A stretch of 64,000 bases of DNA from Frigididesulfovibrio sp031551885 (lineage in GTDB: Bacteria > Desulfobacterota > Desulfovibrionia > Desulfovibrionales > Desulfovibrionaceae): assembly GCA_031551885.1 (NCBI GenBank), contig JAVBMX010000035.1, positions 9,213-73,212 of the forward strand. Direction: 5' to 3'. Made by a program: the position numbers and the translations under genes. The notes under the pieces were generated by a model, which worked only from the letters and a program-made list of their open reading frames with translations, was not told where the DNA came from and searched no databases. Within the stretch, counting starts at the first letter, position 1. Each line of letters opens with the position of its first letter. Of this stretch, positions 43,742 to 55,100 are shown one piece after another.

Positions 43742-45488
43742 TTCCTCCTTCTCCGGGCGGCGGATGCACGCGACCGTCGCGATCGTTCTTGTCGCGCTGA
43801 TGTGCCTGGCCCTCTGGGTTTCCTACAAGGCTCTGTATTCGCGCCTCGTCGAAGAGACGGAGCAAACCTCCCTGGAGCGGCTGCGCTTTATCGCCTCGAT
43901 CGTCGAGCACGAACCGGATCTGATGCGCGGCAACCTGCTTATGCGCATCGCCCGGGAACAGCGGGTGCGCCTGTCGTATATCGACGCCTCGGGCCGCGTT
44001 GTCGGGGATTCCGTCGTGCCCGAAGCGGACATTCCCACGCTGGACAACCACAAGGACCGGCTCGAGTTCATCCTGGCCGCGCAAAATGGATTCGGCTCAT
44101 CCGTGCGCACGAGCGCGACCCTGGACGCCGAAACGGTCTACACCATCCTGCGCCTGAAAGACGGCAGCTACCTGCGCATCGCCGTTCCGTTCACCGCCGT
44201 GACCACAAGCATTCGCGGGCACTTTTTTGTTCTGTTCTGCGCCGCCCTTGGCCTGCTTGTGCCGACCGCACTGACCTTTTTCACCGAGCGTCGGGCTTTC
44301 CGCAACGACCTGCGGGAATTGAGCGGAGCCGTGGGGGCCATCGCCCAGGGCAACTTCAAGCGTCTGGTCAGTTCGCTCGGCAGAAGAGAGCTGCAACCGC
44401 TGGCCGAAGACATCAACAGTATGTCCCGGACCATTCAAAAAGCCCTGGCCGAAGCCGGCGACAAAAGCTGCCAGCTGCAAACGGTTTTTGACAGCATCAA
44501 CGAAGGCGTGGCCATCTTTGACGGCGCCGGCGCCATCAAGACGCACAACGCGGGTTTTTTGCACTTTTTCCCGGAATGCAAGGTTGAGGAACGCCCCCAG
44601 GCCATCAGCTGCATTCCCATTCCGCGCCTCCAGATGAGCATCGAACGGATGCTCGCGGGGGCGGAGCCCGAGCAGTCCGGCTTTCGCGCCGTCGGGCTCC
44701 ACGGCGAGCAGTTGCTGCTCTCCCTGTACGCGCCGTCGCTGCCCATTCCCGATATCGGGGCCGTGCTCATCGTGCAGGACATCACCAAGTTGATGCAACT
44801 CGAGCGGGCCCAGATCGACTTTGTGGCCAACGTCTCGCACGAATTGCGCACGCCGCTGACGGCCATCAAGGGCTATGCCGAGGCCCTCAGTGAAAAACGC
44901 TACTCGGAAGAGGAAGGCCGGCTGTTCGCCCGCAAGATAGAACGCCACGCCGACATGCTCCATTCCCTGGTGGAGGAACTGCTCTCGCTGGCTGCGCTCG
45001 ACGCCCCTTCGGCCGAGGCGGAAGCCGAGAACACCACCCTGTGGGATTGCGCCCAGGCGGCCCGCCGGCTCGTGCTCGAGTCCGGCGCGTGCGGGCGGGA
45101 AATCCTCGTGCTCGGCGATGCGGCCTGCCCCGTTCGCACGAACAAGGCCCTTCTGGTCCAGGCGGTGCGCAATGTCGTTGAAAACGCCTGTGCCTACGCT
45201 CCCGAAAACACGCCGGTCACCGTGTCCATTGAGCGCGAAGCCGGTTTCTGCCGGCTGTCCGTGTCCGACCAGGGGCCGGGCATCCCCAAAGAAGTCCAAC
45301 GGCGAATCTTTGAACGCTTCTACCGCCTGGAGAAACAGCGCACGGGCGCGCATTCCGGCCTCGGCCTGGCCATCGCCAAGCAGATTGTGGAACGCTTCGG
45401 TGGGAGCCTTCGGGTTGAAAGCCCGGCCAAAGACGCCGCCACCGCCTTCCACCTGCAGTTGCCTTCGGCCAAAGCCGAGAGCAAATAA
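43734..45488 (+). CDS. phoR: Phosphate sensor histidine kinase PhoR
   Basis: This 584-residue membrane kinase has two N-terminal helices (about 11-33 and 158-182) flanking an extracytoplasmic domain of about 125 residues. HAMP-like and PAS segments follow (SCQLQTVFDSINEGVAIFDG). The dimerisation box FVANVSHELRTPLTAIKGY carries the phospho-His near residue 369, followed by the ATPase motifs VRNVVENACAYAPE (N box), DQGPGIP and GLGLAIAKQI. The long periplasmic domain is unlike E. coli PhoR but common outside enterics. Confidence 0.94.
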   Translation: MPSSSFSGRRMHATVAIVLVALMCLALWVSYKALYSRLVEETEQTSLERLRFIASIVEHEPDLMRGNLLMRIAREQRVRLSYIDASGRVVGDSVVPEADIPTLDNHKDRLEFILAAQNGFGSSVRTSATLDAETVYTILRLKDGSYLRIAVPFTAVTTSIRGHFFVLFCAALGLLVPTALTFFTERRAFRNDLRELSGAVGAIAQGNFKRLVSSLGRRELQPLAEDINSMSRTIQKALAEAGDKSCQLQTVFDSINEGVAIFDGAGAIKTHNAGFLHFFPECKVEERPQAISCIPIPRLQMSIERMLAGAEPEQSGFRAVGLHGEQLLLSLYAPSLPIPDIGAVLIVQDITKLMQLERAQIDFVANVSHELRTPLTAIKGYAEALSEKRYSEEEGRLFARKIERHADMLHSLVEELLSLAALDAPSAEAEAENTTLWDCAQAARRLVLESGACGREILVLGDAACPVRTNKALLVQAVRNVVENACAYAPENTPVTVSIEREAGFCRLSVSDQGPGIPKEVQRRIFERFYRLEKQRTGAHSGLGLAIAKQIVERFGGSLRVESPAKDAATAFHLQLPSAKAESK

Positions 45489-45499
45489 AACGTTGTTCT

Positions 45500-45524
45500 G
45501 AACAATTTCACAATGAAATTGTTC
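45500..45524 (+). repeat. Partial R1 (closing hairpin only), copy F (upstream of pstB)
   Basis: GAACAATTTCA-CAA-TGAAATTGTTC is an 11-bp hairpin equal in form to the closing hairpin of R1 copy C. It ends 17 nt before the chosen pstB start, the same distance as in full copies. Confidence 0.7.
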
Positions 45525-45541
45525 TAAAAATGGAGTACCAA

Positions 45542-46297
45542 ATGCCCATAAAGATGGAAGTCGGGCGGCTGAACTTTTTCTACGGGAACAGCCAGGCCTT
45601 GTACGACATCGACCTCAACGTTGAGGAAAACGAGGTCACGGCCCTCATCGGCCCTTCCGGTTGCGGCAAAAGCACCTTTCTGCGCTGCCTGAACAAGATG
45701 CATGAGCTGACCCCGGATACGCGCGCGGAAGGCGTCATCAAACTGGACGGTGAGGATATCCTGGGCGGCGGCATGGACAACATCCATCTACGTCGCAAGG
45801 TGGGCATGGTGTTCCAAAAGCCGAACCCCTTCCCCAAGACCATTTTTGAAAACGTGGCTTACGGCCTGCGCATGGGCGGCGGCTTCAGTCAAACCCGCAT
45901 CGCCGAAAAGGTGGAAGAGTCCCTTGAGCGCGCCGCCATCTTCGGAGAGGTCAAAGACCGTTTGCACACTTCGGCCCTTGCCCTTTCAGGCGGGCAGCAG
46001 CAGCGTATCTGCATCGCCCGGGCCCTGGCCGTCGAGCCCGAGGTGCTGCTCATGGACGAGCCGGCCAGCGCCCTGGACCCCATCGCCACGCAAAAAATCG
46101 AAGAGAGCATCCACGAACTGAAAAAGAGCCTGACCGTGATCATCGTCACCCACAACATGCAGCAGGCCGCCCGCGTTTCGGACAAAACGGCGTTTTTCTA
46201 CATGGGAAGGCTCATCGAATTCGGCGAGACCGAAATGATGTTCACCGCTCCCAAAAACAAACAAACGGAAGACTACATTACAGGCAGGTTCGGCTGA
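45542..46297 (+). CDS. pstB: Phosphate ABC transporter ATPase
   Basis: This 251-residue ABC ATPase powers PstCA. Walker A is GPSGCGKST (37-45), the signature is LALSGGQQQRICIARALA and Walker B VLLMDEPASALDP. FGETEMMF and KQTEDYITGRFG end the protein as in all PstB. ATG 45542 has GGAG 6 nt upstream, better than ATG 45530, which overlaps that site. phoU starts 1 nt after the stop. Confidence 0.97.
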   Translation: MPIKMEVGRLNFFYGNSQALYDIDLNVEENEVTALIGPSGCGKSTFLRCLNKMHELTPDTRAEGVIKLDGEDILGGGMDNIHLRRKVGMVFQKPNPFPKTIFENVAYGLRMGGGFSQTRIAEKVEESLERAAIFGEVKDRLHTSALALSGGQQQRICIARALAVEPEVLLMDEPASALDPIATQKIEESIHELKKSLTVIIVTHNMQQAARVSDKTAFFYMGRLIEFGETEMMFTAPKNKQTEDYITGRFG

Positions 46298-46298
46298 T

Positions 46299-47000
46299 AT
46301 GGAAAAAAACGACTTCCAACTTCCGCAGATGATCAAAAAGCTGCACACGCGCCTGCTGGTCATGTACGCGGCCGCCTCCACGGCTTTGGACGCCTCGATA
46401 GACTCCCTCGTTGCCGCGAACAAAGACGCGGCCGTGGCGATCCTTGACGGCGACGGCGAAATCAACGCCCTTGAGACGGAGATCGACGACATCGCCCTGT
46501 CCATCCTGGTCCGGACCCAGGCCGTGGCCGGCGACCTGCGGCTGGTTGTGGGGGCCCTACGGATCATCAACGATCTTGAGCGGATCGGCGACGAATCCGC
46601 GGTCATGGCCGAGCGGGTCCTCCTGGCCGATGCGCGGGAATGCGTCGTTATCGGCGAAATCAACGAGTCGCTGTTCGCTCTCGCCCAAAAATGCATGAAG
46701 CAGGCGTTTCACAGCTTCAAAGAACGCGACGTGGACGCGGCGATCCGGCTGTGCGAAACTTCGGACGACATCGCCCAGGCCGAAGTCGGCGTGGTGCGCG
46801 AGGTCATCAACCGCCTGGCCGGATGCGATGGCGCCATCAATCCCGAGGTGGCCATTCACAGCATCATCGTCTGCCGGTCCTTGATCCGGATCTGCCGCCG
46901 CGCCGTCAACTTGGCCGAGCACACCTTTTTCATCTGCACCGGCGGCAATCTCAAGCACGCCGATTTGACGAAGCTGGCGGAAAACCGATCCGAAAAATAG
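46299..47000 (+). CDS. phoU: Phosphate signalling protein PhoU
   Basis: This 233-residue double three-helix bundle protein links the state of PstSCAB to PhoR. Two repeats carry metal-binding acidic motifs (GDGEINALETEIDDIAL; VCETSDDIAQAE-like LCETSDDIAQAE). It is the last gene of pstSCA-phoBR-pstB-phoU. Confidence 0.93.
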   Translation: MEKNDFQLPQMIKKLHTRLLVMYAAASTALDASIDSLVAANKDAAVAILDGDGEINALETEIDDIALSILVRTQAVAGDLRLVVGALRIINDLERIGDESAVMAERVLLADARECVVIGEINESLFALAQKCMKQAFHSFKERDVDAAIRLCETSDDIAQAEVGVVREVINRLAGCDGAINPEVAIHSIIVCRSLIRICRRAVNLAEHTFFICTGGNLKHADLTKLAENRSEK

Positions 47001-47377
47001 CTCGGCCCGAATGCTCCCTCAGAAGCGGCGCTCCGTTGACAACGAGGCGCCGCCGCAAAGGGCCGACAACCGCCGTCCCCCTCCATGCCCGCCGACGCCG
47101 TGCGCGCAGCCGGCCGGGTTGCGACGGGCATTCAGGCCAAAAGCAGTCGCGCCCCACCTTATCCCATCACCCGCGACATCCTTCCGTCGCTTCCCACGGG
47201 CTTCGTGCGAAGAGCGGAGCCAAAGCGCCTCTGTGCGCGGGCTCCGCACCCCGCCTATGCGCGGCCGCATCAAGAGACCTTCGGGTAGGCACCGCAAAGC
47301 GCCCCCGGTCCTCGCGGGTTGCACAAACAGTTTCGGTAGGGAGAGGATTGGCGAGACGACAACGTCAATATTGACTA
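47001..47377. other. 377-bp intergenic region between phoU and the TetR-type gene
   Basis: No gene, R1-R3 repeat or strong terminator is seen. GC content falls sharply at its right end, at the edge of the TetR-type gene. Confidence 0.5.
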
Positions 47378-48037
47378 CTACTGTACCGGCTTAAGACGGG
47401 AATCAAACACAGAATGCAATAGTTTTTTGTCCAACTGTTCAAAAATTTGCAACGATCCATCTATATACTCATCAATTTGCTGCATATCTATATGTATAAA
47501 AAGCGTTCGCGTAAATATACAAAGCATTTTTTTATAATCCAGAAATATCTTATTTACATAATATCTATGAAGTATAGCATAAAATCCAGAAATTGAAACA
47601 AGACATGCATCAAAAATATCTTCCTTTCGCATCGTCATTTTTTGTTTATCGAGCATCGATATGACATAACCAAAAAGTATTTTCGCTCGCCATACAAGAA
47701 AAATACTGTTTTCAGACATTTCAGACACAAAGCGAAGTGCATATTTTTTTTCGTTAATCAAGTAGCATAATAAAAGTTGATGCAGTAAAAATTTTATGAC
47801 GGCATCATCAGGAATACTTTTACAACCAGAAATAGTCGCATCCGCCGCAATGTGATATCTTTCACACAAAGCAATCATCAAATCTTCTTTTTTCTTGAAA
47901 TAAAAATTTATGTGCCCTTTACTCATGCCGCATGCGTCACTTAATTGGCGCATTGATGTTCGCTTATATCCGTAAATGCATGCAAGTTTATAAAATTCAT
48001 TCAATATTTTCTTTCTCGCAGCATCACTTCTGTCCAT
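47378..48037 (-). CDS. TetR-family transcriptional regulator, AT-rich
   Basis: This 219-residue regulator has a canonical TetR helix-turn-helix (residues about 8-55: YGYKRTSMRQLSDACGMSKG then HINFYFKKKEDLM). The C-terminal ligand domain is lysine- and isoleucine-rich and not recognisable by substrate. Codon use and base composition are far more AT-rich than any neighbour, which suggests horizontal acquisition or strong drift. It points away from the giant gene at 49132; a double palindrome at 48560-48583 is a candidate operator. Confidence 0.88.
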   Translation of the reverse strand: MDRSDAARKKILNEFYKLACIYGYKRTSMRQLSDACGMSKGHINFYFKKKEDLMIALCERYHIAADATISGCKSIPDDAVIKFLLHQLLLCYLINEKKYALRFVSEMSENSIFLVWRAKILFGYVISMLDKQKMTMRKEDIFDACLVSISGFYAILHRYYVNKIFLDYKKMLCIFTRTLFIHIDMQQIDEYIDGSLQIFEQLDKKLLHSVFDSRLKPVQ

Positions 48038-49131
48038 ACAAATCTACCTTTATTCAACAAAAAGAGAGAATGCATACGCAAATCACCCTATGAAAATATA
48101 CTTAAAAAGACAATATAAGCCATCTTCCACCATAGCGTTCGATTACTGATGCACTCTCCGATCAGAAACACCCTGCCGCCGCCAAGCGGCAATAGCGGCG
48201 TATTTCACAGGTATCGCCAATCGGCGTGAAAAGCCGATACCGGCCGGCGCATCAGAAGGCGCGGAAAAGATTCAAGATACGCTTTCCGGACGGCCACCTT
48301 ATCTGATCGGCCTTTTTCTCCACGCCTTTACACAGCATCGGCATTTTCCGTCACAATCACAAAACGCCCCACACGGAAAAGAAATGCGCGCCTCACCGGC
48401 ACCTCTTTGCCAAACACACAACACTCTGAAAAATTTGGTATTTGTCCAAGAAAAGCAGTAATGTCGCCACGCCGGGATCCCTCAATAATAGTAGATAGAC
48501 CCTACCTTATTATTAATGTTGATATTTTTCTTTACCGCTTGAGTGTTTTTGATTATCTAGGACATGTCCTATAGGACGTGTCCCGATCCACGAGGAGTGA
48601 GCTGATGCGTTCCTCTACACCAAATGCCTTTCCCACCCCCCGGTGGGCACCGCCCGCACCGGGCTCTTCCTTTTCCCGTCGGCACGTCTCCCAAGCGCGC
48701 CCCCTCAAGACTCCCCGCCGCCGCATTTTGCGGACCGGAGGCATGTTTGCGGCGCAACCGTCCGCGCCGCCCGAAGGCGGGAGCAAAAAGATGCTCGTGG
48801 CTTCAGCGGGCGGAGCAGAAAGCTTGCCCAACAGGACACCTCAACCCTGCCACGGAAAGCCCGGCTGCGCGCGGCCGCGTCACACCGGTGGGCCTTCTTG
48901 CCCTTACGACATGAAAAATAATGATTTTATAATACAACAGACACCGCATTCAAAACACAGTTTCTGTCCAACAAAGACGATGCAACGCGACGACACAGAA
49001 TTTCTCTAGTGCAACAGTGAAAGAAACGCAATTATATACATTGACCGCAACGGGTATCCCGCGAACGACACCGCCAGACCGTGTCATAATGAGCGACAAC
49101 AATAAGCCAACAACGCTTATAAGGGGGACGT
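48038..49131. other. 1.1-kb regulatory region upstream of the second giant gene
   Basis: No convincing gene is present. Two AT-rich blocks (48038-48125 and 48480-48560) surround GC-rich sequence. Notable elements are a hairpin-forming stretch near 48486-48516 (AATAATAGTAG...CCTTATTATT) and the double palindrome at 48560-48583. An open frame at 48605-49009 has GAGGAG upstream but a random Pro/Arg-rich product. Such a long leader is unusual for this compact region. Confidence 0.55.
48560..48583. promoter_or_regulatory. Double 10-bp palindrome, candidate operator
   Basis: GGACATGTCC-TATA-GGACGTGTCC: each half is a (near-)palindrome and the whole is also palindromic. It lies at the end of an AT-rich block, as an operator beside a promoter would. 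TetR-type dimers often bind in pairs to such sites. Confidence 0.5.
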
Positions 49132-52100
49132 ATGGCTCCTGAATCCACCAGCCCGACAACCACCGAAACTCCCGGCCGGCTTTTGCAGGCGCCCAAGCCG
49201 CAGGCCGGCCAAGCCGTTACCGTGCAATCCGCCGCCGGGGCCGAGATCGCGCTCGGATTCGAACCGGGCGAAGCGACCATGTCGCGCGAGGGCGAGAATC
49301 TGTCTTTTCGATTCAGCGACGGCGGCAGCGTCGTTTTGACCAATTTCTTCGCGGTGGGCGATCAACCCCTGCCCAACTTCAAACTGCCCGACGGAGTCGA
49401 AGTCTCCAGCCGGGACTTCTTCGCCTCTCTTGATGTCGGCTTCAGCACCGCGGCCGGCCCCGCAGCCGCTCCCAGCGCCCCTCCCTCCAGCGGCGAAGGC
49501 GCGTACACCGACGACCCGGGGCTCCTGCTCAACGGCGTCGATCGGCTGGGCTCCCTGGGCACCGTATACTGGGGACGCGACTCCGAAGTGCCCGAAAGGC
49601 TCTGGGGCCTGCCTGAGCGCCCCGGCGGCGACTTCAGCGTCGACGTCGTCACGACCACCGACATGTTCGCCGCCTCGGGCGTGTTCGAAGACGGCCGCGC
49701 CAACCAACACCTGTACGGCGACCGCAACGTTCCCGACAACATGGTGACCCCGGGGCAGATCCATTTCACTTTCTCGCCTTCGGGCACCACCGTGGTCGAC
49801 GGCATCCACCTTTCCGGCTTCGACGCGGGCACAAAAATCTATCTCGGCGAATACGGTTCGCCCGGCGCCGTTGAAATACTCATTTCCGGCCCCGACCAGG
49901 TGGTGGATTTCCAGCAGTCCGACTTCACGAGCCGGGGCGTATATATTCTCGCCCCGGAGAACAGCGAACACGACATGACCATCAACGCGGTCGTCGACCT
50001 GCGGGCGCTGTCGTCGGGCATAACCGATACGGCAACGGGAACCTTCATCATTATCGTGGACGCGGTGGCCGATCTGCCGGGGAATGTCTTCAGCGACATC
50101 GGCGCGGTGGATCTGGACGGCTCCATGACCGTGACGGACCAGGAAACGGCCGGGCAGCGCTTCCTTGACGGCTGGGCCGAGGACGTCATCGCCAAAACCC
50201 AGGATCCCGCCGACGCTTCGGCCGTGCGCGTGGCCTCCGTGCCGGTCACGGCCACGATCACCTTCTTCGACTATGGAGAAAGCGGCGAAGGCGACCATGA
50301 GCACCACTACGCGTTGATTGAAAAACCCGCCGACGGCTGGACCTGCGCCACGGCCCTGGACACGATCACCTTGCGCTGTGACGCCTCCGGCGAGCCCCTG
50401 GCCGACCAAAGCGCGACCGGGGCCATGGAGAAGGAATTCTTCCGCATTCCCGTGGACAACGCCGACATTCTGGCGGCGGGCGGTACCATCTCCGTGCAGG
50501 CCGATTTAAGCGGTCCGGCGGACTACACAACCGACACCACCATCAAGCTCTGGGCCGGCGGCATGGCCGAGGAACACCCGAGTGACGGCGAGCTGACTTA
50601 CGCCAACAACAAAGCTTACAACTTCAGCGAATCCCGGGTCGACCTGAGTATCGACACCGTCGACTCCACTCTGACCGTGCGGGTGGGCTGGGTGGCCGAA
50701 GGCAACGCCCCCAATAAAAATCTGGCTCCCGGCAACACGCAGGGGCACGACTGGACCCCGGAAGCGGGCGGCCATGATCCCGGCGCCACCGGCAACGGAG
50801 CGCCCATTCACGTGGCCATAAGCGGCGGCGTTCTGCCCGACGGCGGACCTGCCGGGGAACAGATCTCCGGCGCGACCTTCAGCTTCAACGAAGGCGATGC
50901 GGTGTTGCGCGTCGGCTCCGTCGAACTGACCGCCTCGCAGGATATCGCGGGCGTGCACTATGAGGTGACCACGAATGCCGGGGTGACCACGGTGACCATC
51001 TCCAACCTGCCCTCCGGCGCCGTGGATCTGGACGCCCTCGGCCTGAACTTCGTACCGAAAAACTTCTACGAAGACGCGGACATCTCCTTTTCCTATACCG
51101 TGGATGTGGAATCTTCCGCCGGGGCCAAAGCCCATTTCTCGGGCGAATCGCTGGTGACCGTGGACGCGGTGGCCGACCTTTCCACCGACGTGAAGGCGGG
51201 CATCGGCGCCGACACCTCGAACCCCACCTTCATCGACAACGATACCGCCAACGCCGTGCACGACGACACGGATCGGAACTTTCACCACGGGGCGCAGGAC
51301 GGCCCCAAGGCCGGCTGGGAAATCGACGAGTTCCGGCTTGATTACTCGAGCGTCAAATACGGCTTCAGCGTAACCGTGGCCACGTCTTTCCCGGATGCCG
51401 ACGGTTCCGAGCGCCACTTCCTTCTGGTGGAAAAACCCGCCGACACAGCCTGGGAACTGGGCCCCCTGCCCGCCGGCCACCATATCGACGCCGCCGACCC
51501 CACCTACACCGACGCGGGCGGCACGGTGTACTGGAAAATCGAAATCGACGACCCCACCCAAGGCAACACCACGGTGACCATTCCCCTGAACTACAACGGG
51601 AGCATCGCCGGCGACCTGACCCTGGATCTCAAAACCGGCTCGTACGCGCAGGAAACCCTGACCGTCGACGCCGACGGCCACCCCACCGGCCGCGAGTACG
51701 ACCTGCAGAACAACACCGCCGTGCGCACCGACGGAACCCGGGTCGAGTATGCGATCGACGTGTTCAACTCCACCCTCACCGTCGGTACGGGCTGGGCCTC
51801 CGAAGGGAACAACGACGCCAAGCACCTCAACGCGACCGGCCCCTCCGCCGCGTATGTGGACACCAACGCCTACGCCGGCTCCACGGCCAACGGCCCCGAC
51901 GGCGCGACCAACCTCGGCGCGCCCATCACCTTCACCCTCTCGGGCGCATCCGGCTCGCCCGAGCACATCGATTCCGTGACCTTCACCTTTGAAGGCGCGC
52001 GGGGCGACCTTGTGCTGGCCGACGGCACCCACCCGGCCGGAACCCCCGTTCCCGGCCAGCCCGGCCTGGTCACGGTCACGCTTGCCAGCTCCCAACTTCC

Positions 52101-55100
52101 CGGCCTGGTCTTCCAGCCCGCGACCTCCGGAGCGCAGAGCTTCAACTACAGCGACGTGCGCCTGGACTACACGGTCTCGGTTTCCAACGATGCCGGGGCC
52201 TCGGCCGTGTTCACCGGTTCTTCGCAAATCGTGATCGACGCCGTGGCCGACAAGCCGGGTGTCGCGATCCCCTCCGGCGGGGACGCCGTGGACTACCCCC
52301 ATACCTTCGACCCCGAGACGGGCCTGGATACGGTCCAAGATTCGGCCAGACCGGGAGACACCGTGACCGTGCACGGCACGGTCGGCTTTCCCGATGTTTC
52401 GGGCGGGGAAAACCATTACATCCTCATTGAGAACGGCAATTCCGCCGGCGACCGTTATCTTCTCGAAGGCGTGAAGATAACGGCCGGGTCCGAAAGCCTG
52501 TCCCTTTCCGCGACCCAGCTTGCCGGGTTCGCCACCACGACCGTCAACGGCGTGACCTATTACCTGGTGCCAGCGGAGGGCAATTTCACCAACGGCGACA
52601 CCATCGCGTCCTTCGACGTGGACATCACCATCAAAACCGTGGGTGAAACCAGCCACGACAACAGCGTGGGCTTCGGCGGGTATGCGACCATCCCCGACTC
52701 CATGGCCGGTTCGGCCGGGGGAGCGCCCGCCGCGAACTACGAATTCGATACCGCCAACAACAACGCCTACACCACCGGCTCCGTCACGGTGCACACCGAG
52801 GTGGTGGACACGAAAACCGTGACCATGCATGTGGGCGGCGCGTATGAAAACGCCGACCACCGCGCGAACGAGGGCTTCATTGCCCGCGCCGACATGCTCC
52901 ATACGGCCCCGGACGGCACCCTGCAGTTCAAGCCCGGATACCTCGCCCAGGTACAGGCCGACAGCGCGCCCATTACCTTCACCTTGGAGCCGGCGGCGGC
53001 GAACGAAACCATGTCCTGTCTTTCCGTGCGCTTCCAGGTGATCGACGACGGAATCACCGACCCGGCATCCACCGGCAACTTCATGTACGGCGACACCCTG
53101 ATTCCGCTTACCTACGCCGGAATCGTCAACGGGGATCTCCTCATCTGCGCCTACGACGCCGTGTCCGGCTACGTGACCCTGACCGTCATTCCGGCCGACG
53201 GCGTCTACGAAACAAGCACCGAACTGTACTTTGTGCCGGGCGAAAGCTTCCACGGCACGGACATTCCCCTGGACTTCGCGGCCGTGGTGCATGACTCCGG
53301 CAGCGGCTTTTCCAAAGAGTTCTCCAACCTGAGCGGCGCGGCCGGAAAAACCCTGGCGGACGCTCTGGCGAATACCGTGGGCATCCCCACCGACCCCAAT
53401 CATATGAGCCAGACCCTCGGCGGACAGGATGCCTCCAACCCCATCGACAACCTGGTGGATGTGGACTCCGTGGCCCAAAAGCCGACCGTGGGCGACCCGA
53501 CAATCGCCGGCGGACCGACAAACGGCGACCCCGACGCCGTGGACGCGAATCACGACGGGTACTACGACAACGTCGTCCCCGGCGGGCAGGCCACGATTCA
53601 GGCGGAAGTGACGTTCCACGACCTCAACGACGGCTCCGAACGCCACTACGTGCTGGTGCAGGCGTATCCGGGCTGGCAGGCCCCGACCGGCCTGTCTGCC
53701 GTGGACGCGGGCGGGGTCGAGCACACCCTGAGCGTGACCTGGACGTTGCAGAAAATCAACGGCGTCATGTACTACAAGGCGGAAATCGCCAATGCCGACA
53801 TCCGGGCCTACGGCAACGGCACGCTCGATCTCCGCGTGGCCATGGTGTCGCCCGCCGACGCCGCCGGCACCCTGAACGTCACGATCGGCGCGGCTTCCTG
53901 GGAAGACAACGCCCTGCTGGATCAGGAACTGACCCTCGACAACAACCACGCTTTTGACATGAAGAGCGCCTCCGTGTCTTTCAGCAAGGCGGGCGGCCTG
54001 TGGATGGAACCGGTGAACCCGGTGTACGAGAACGATACGCCGAACGCCAACACAAGCGACCCGAACAATCCCGGCCTGCCGAACACTCTCACCGCCGGCG
54101 GCACGACCATCATCGTGCATGCCGATGCCGCCGACAGCATCACGGACTTCCGGTTCACCAACTATGACCCGTCCAGGGGCGTCGTCAGCCTGAACGGCGT
54201 GCCCATCAACGCCGACGGCACGCTGCCGAACGGCGCCGCCCTGCACGGCGGCGACACCTTTACTTTTGTTCCGGCCCGCGACTTCAGCGACGCCGACCTC
54301 AACCTCACTTACAGCGCCACGATCGTCGACCGGTGCAGCGGCGACGCCCACCCCGGCGACGGCGGCTTCACCATCGTGGTGGACGCGGTGGCCGAACTGC
54401 CCGTAAACGTGTACCCCACGCAGAATACCGTGGAAGCCGAAACCTTCGGCGGCGAAACCACAATCGCTTTCGCCGTCCACGCGAAGTTTGAAGACTTCGA
54501 CGGCTCCGAACAGCACTTCGTGCTGGTGGAAGCCAAAGCCAACATGACCATCGGGAAAAGCGCCGGCACCTTCAGCGTGATGGACCCGGTAACCGGCACG
54601 TATGTGACTTACTACAAGATTCCTGTGGACAACTCGGCCATCGATCCGAGCACCGGAGAAGTCGTCGTTACGATAAGCATCCAGGCCGGACGGCTGGGCT
54701 CGGACGACCCCGGTCATATCCGGGTGGGCGCGCTCTCGGAGGATCATCCCACCGACAACGGCGAAATCACCTACCACAACAACACCGCTTTTGCCGACGG
54801 CGGTTCGGTCGTCGTGAACTATCACATCCCCGGCGGTCACATTATTCACATCGGCGACGCGTATGAAAACGACACGCCCCGAGCCAACGAAAGCGACCCG
54901 AACAACCCCGGCCAACCGAACCTGACCCCGGCCGGCGGCGCGGCCATTTCCTTCGGGTACATCACCGACCCGAGCACCCCCATCACCACCGTGGACCTGA
55001 CCTGGGATCCCGCCAAGGGATACATCGTCGACGGCCACGGCACCGTCTACACGAGCGGCTCGGCCGCCGGCCTGGACGCCTCCGGCATTCGCTTCGTGCC

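Noticed and set aside
48605..49009. A 134-codon open frame with GAGGAG upstream
   Set aside because: The product is Pro/Arg/Ser-rich with no pattern of a folded protein, and codon use does not match the neighbours. It is more likely part of the leader region of the giant gene.
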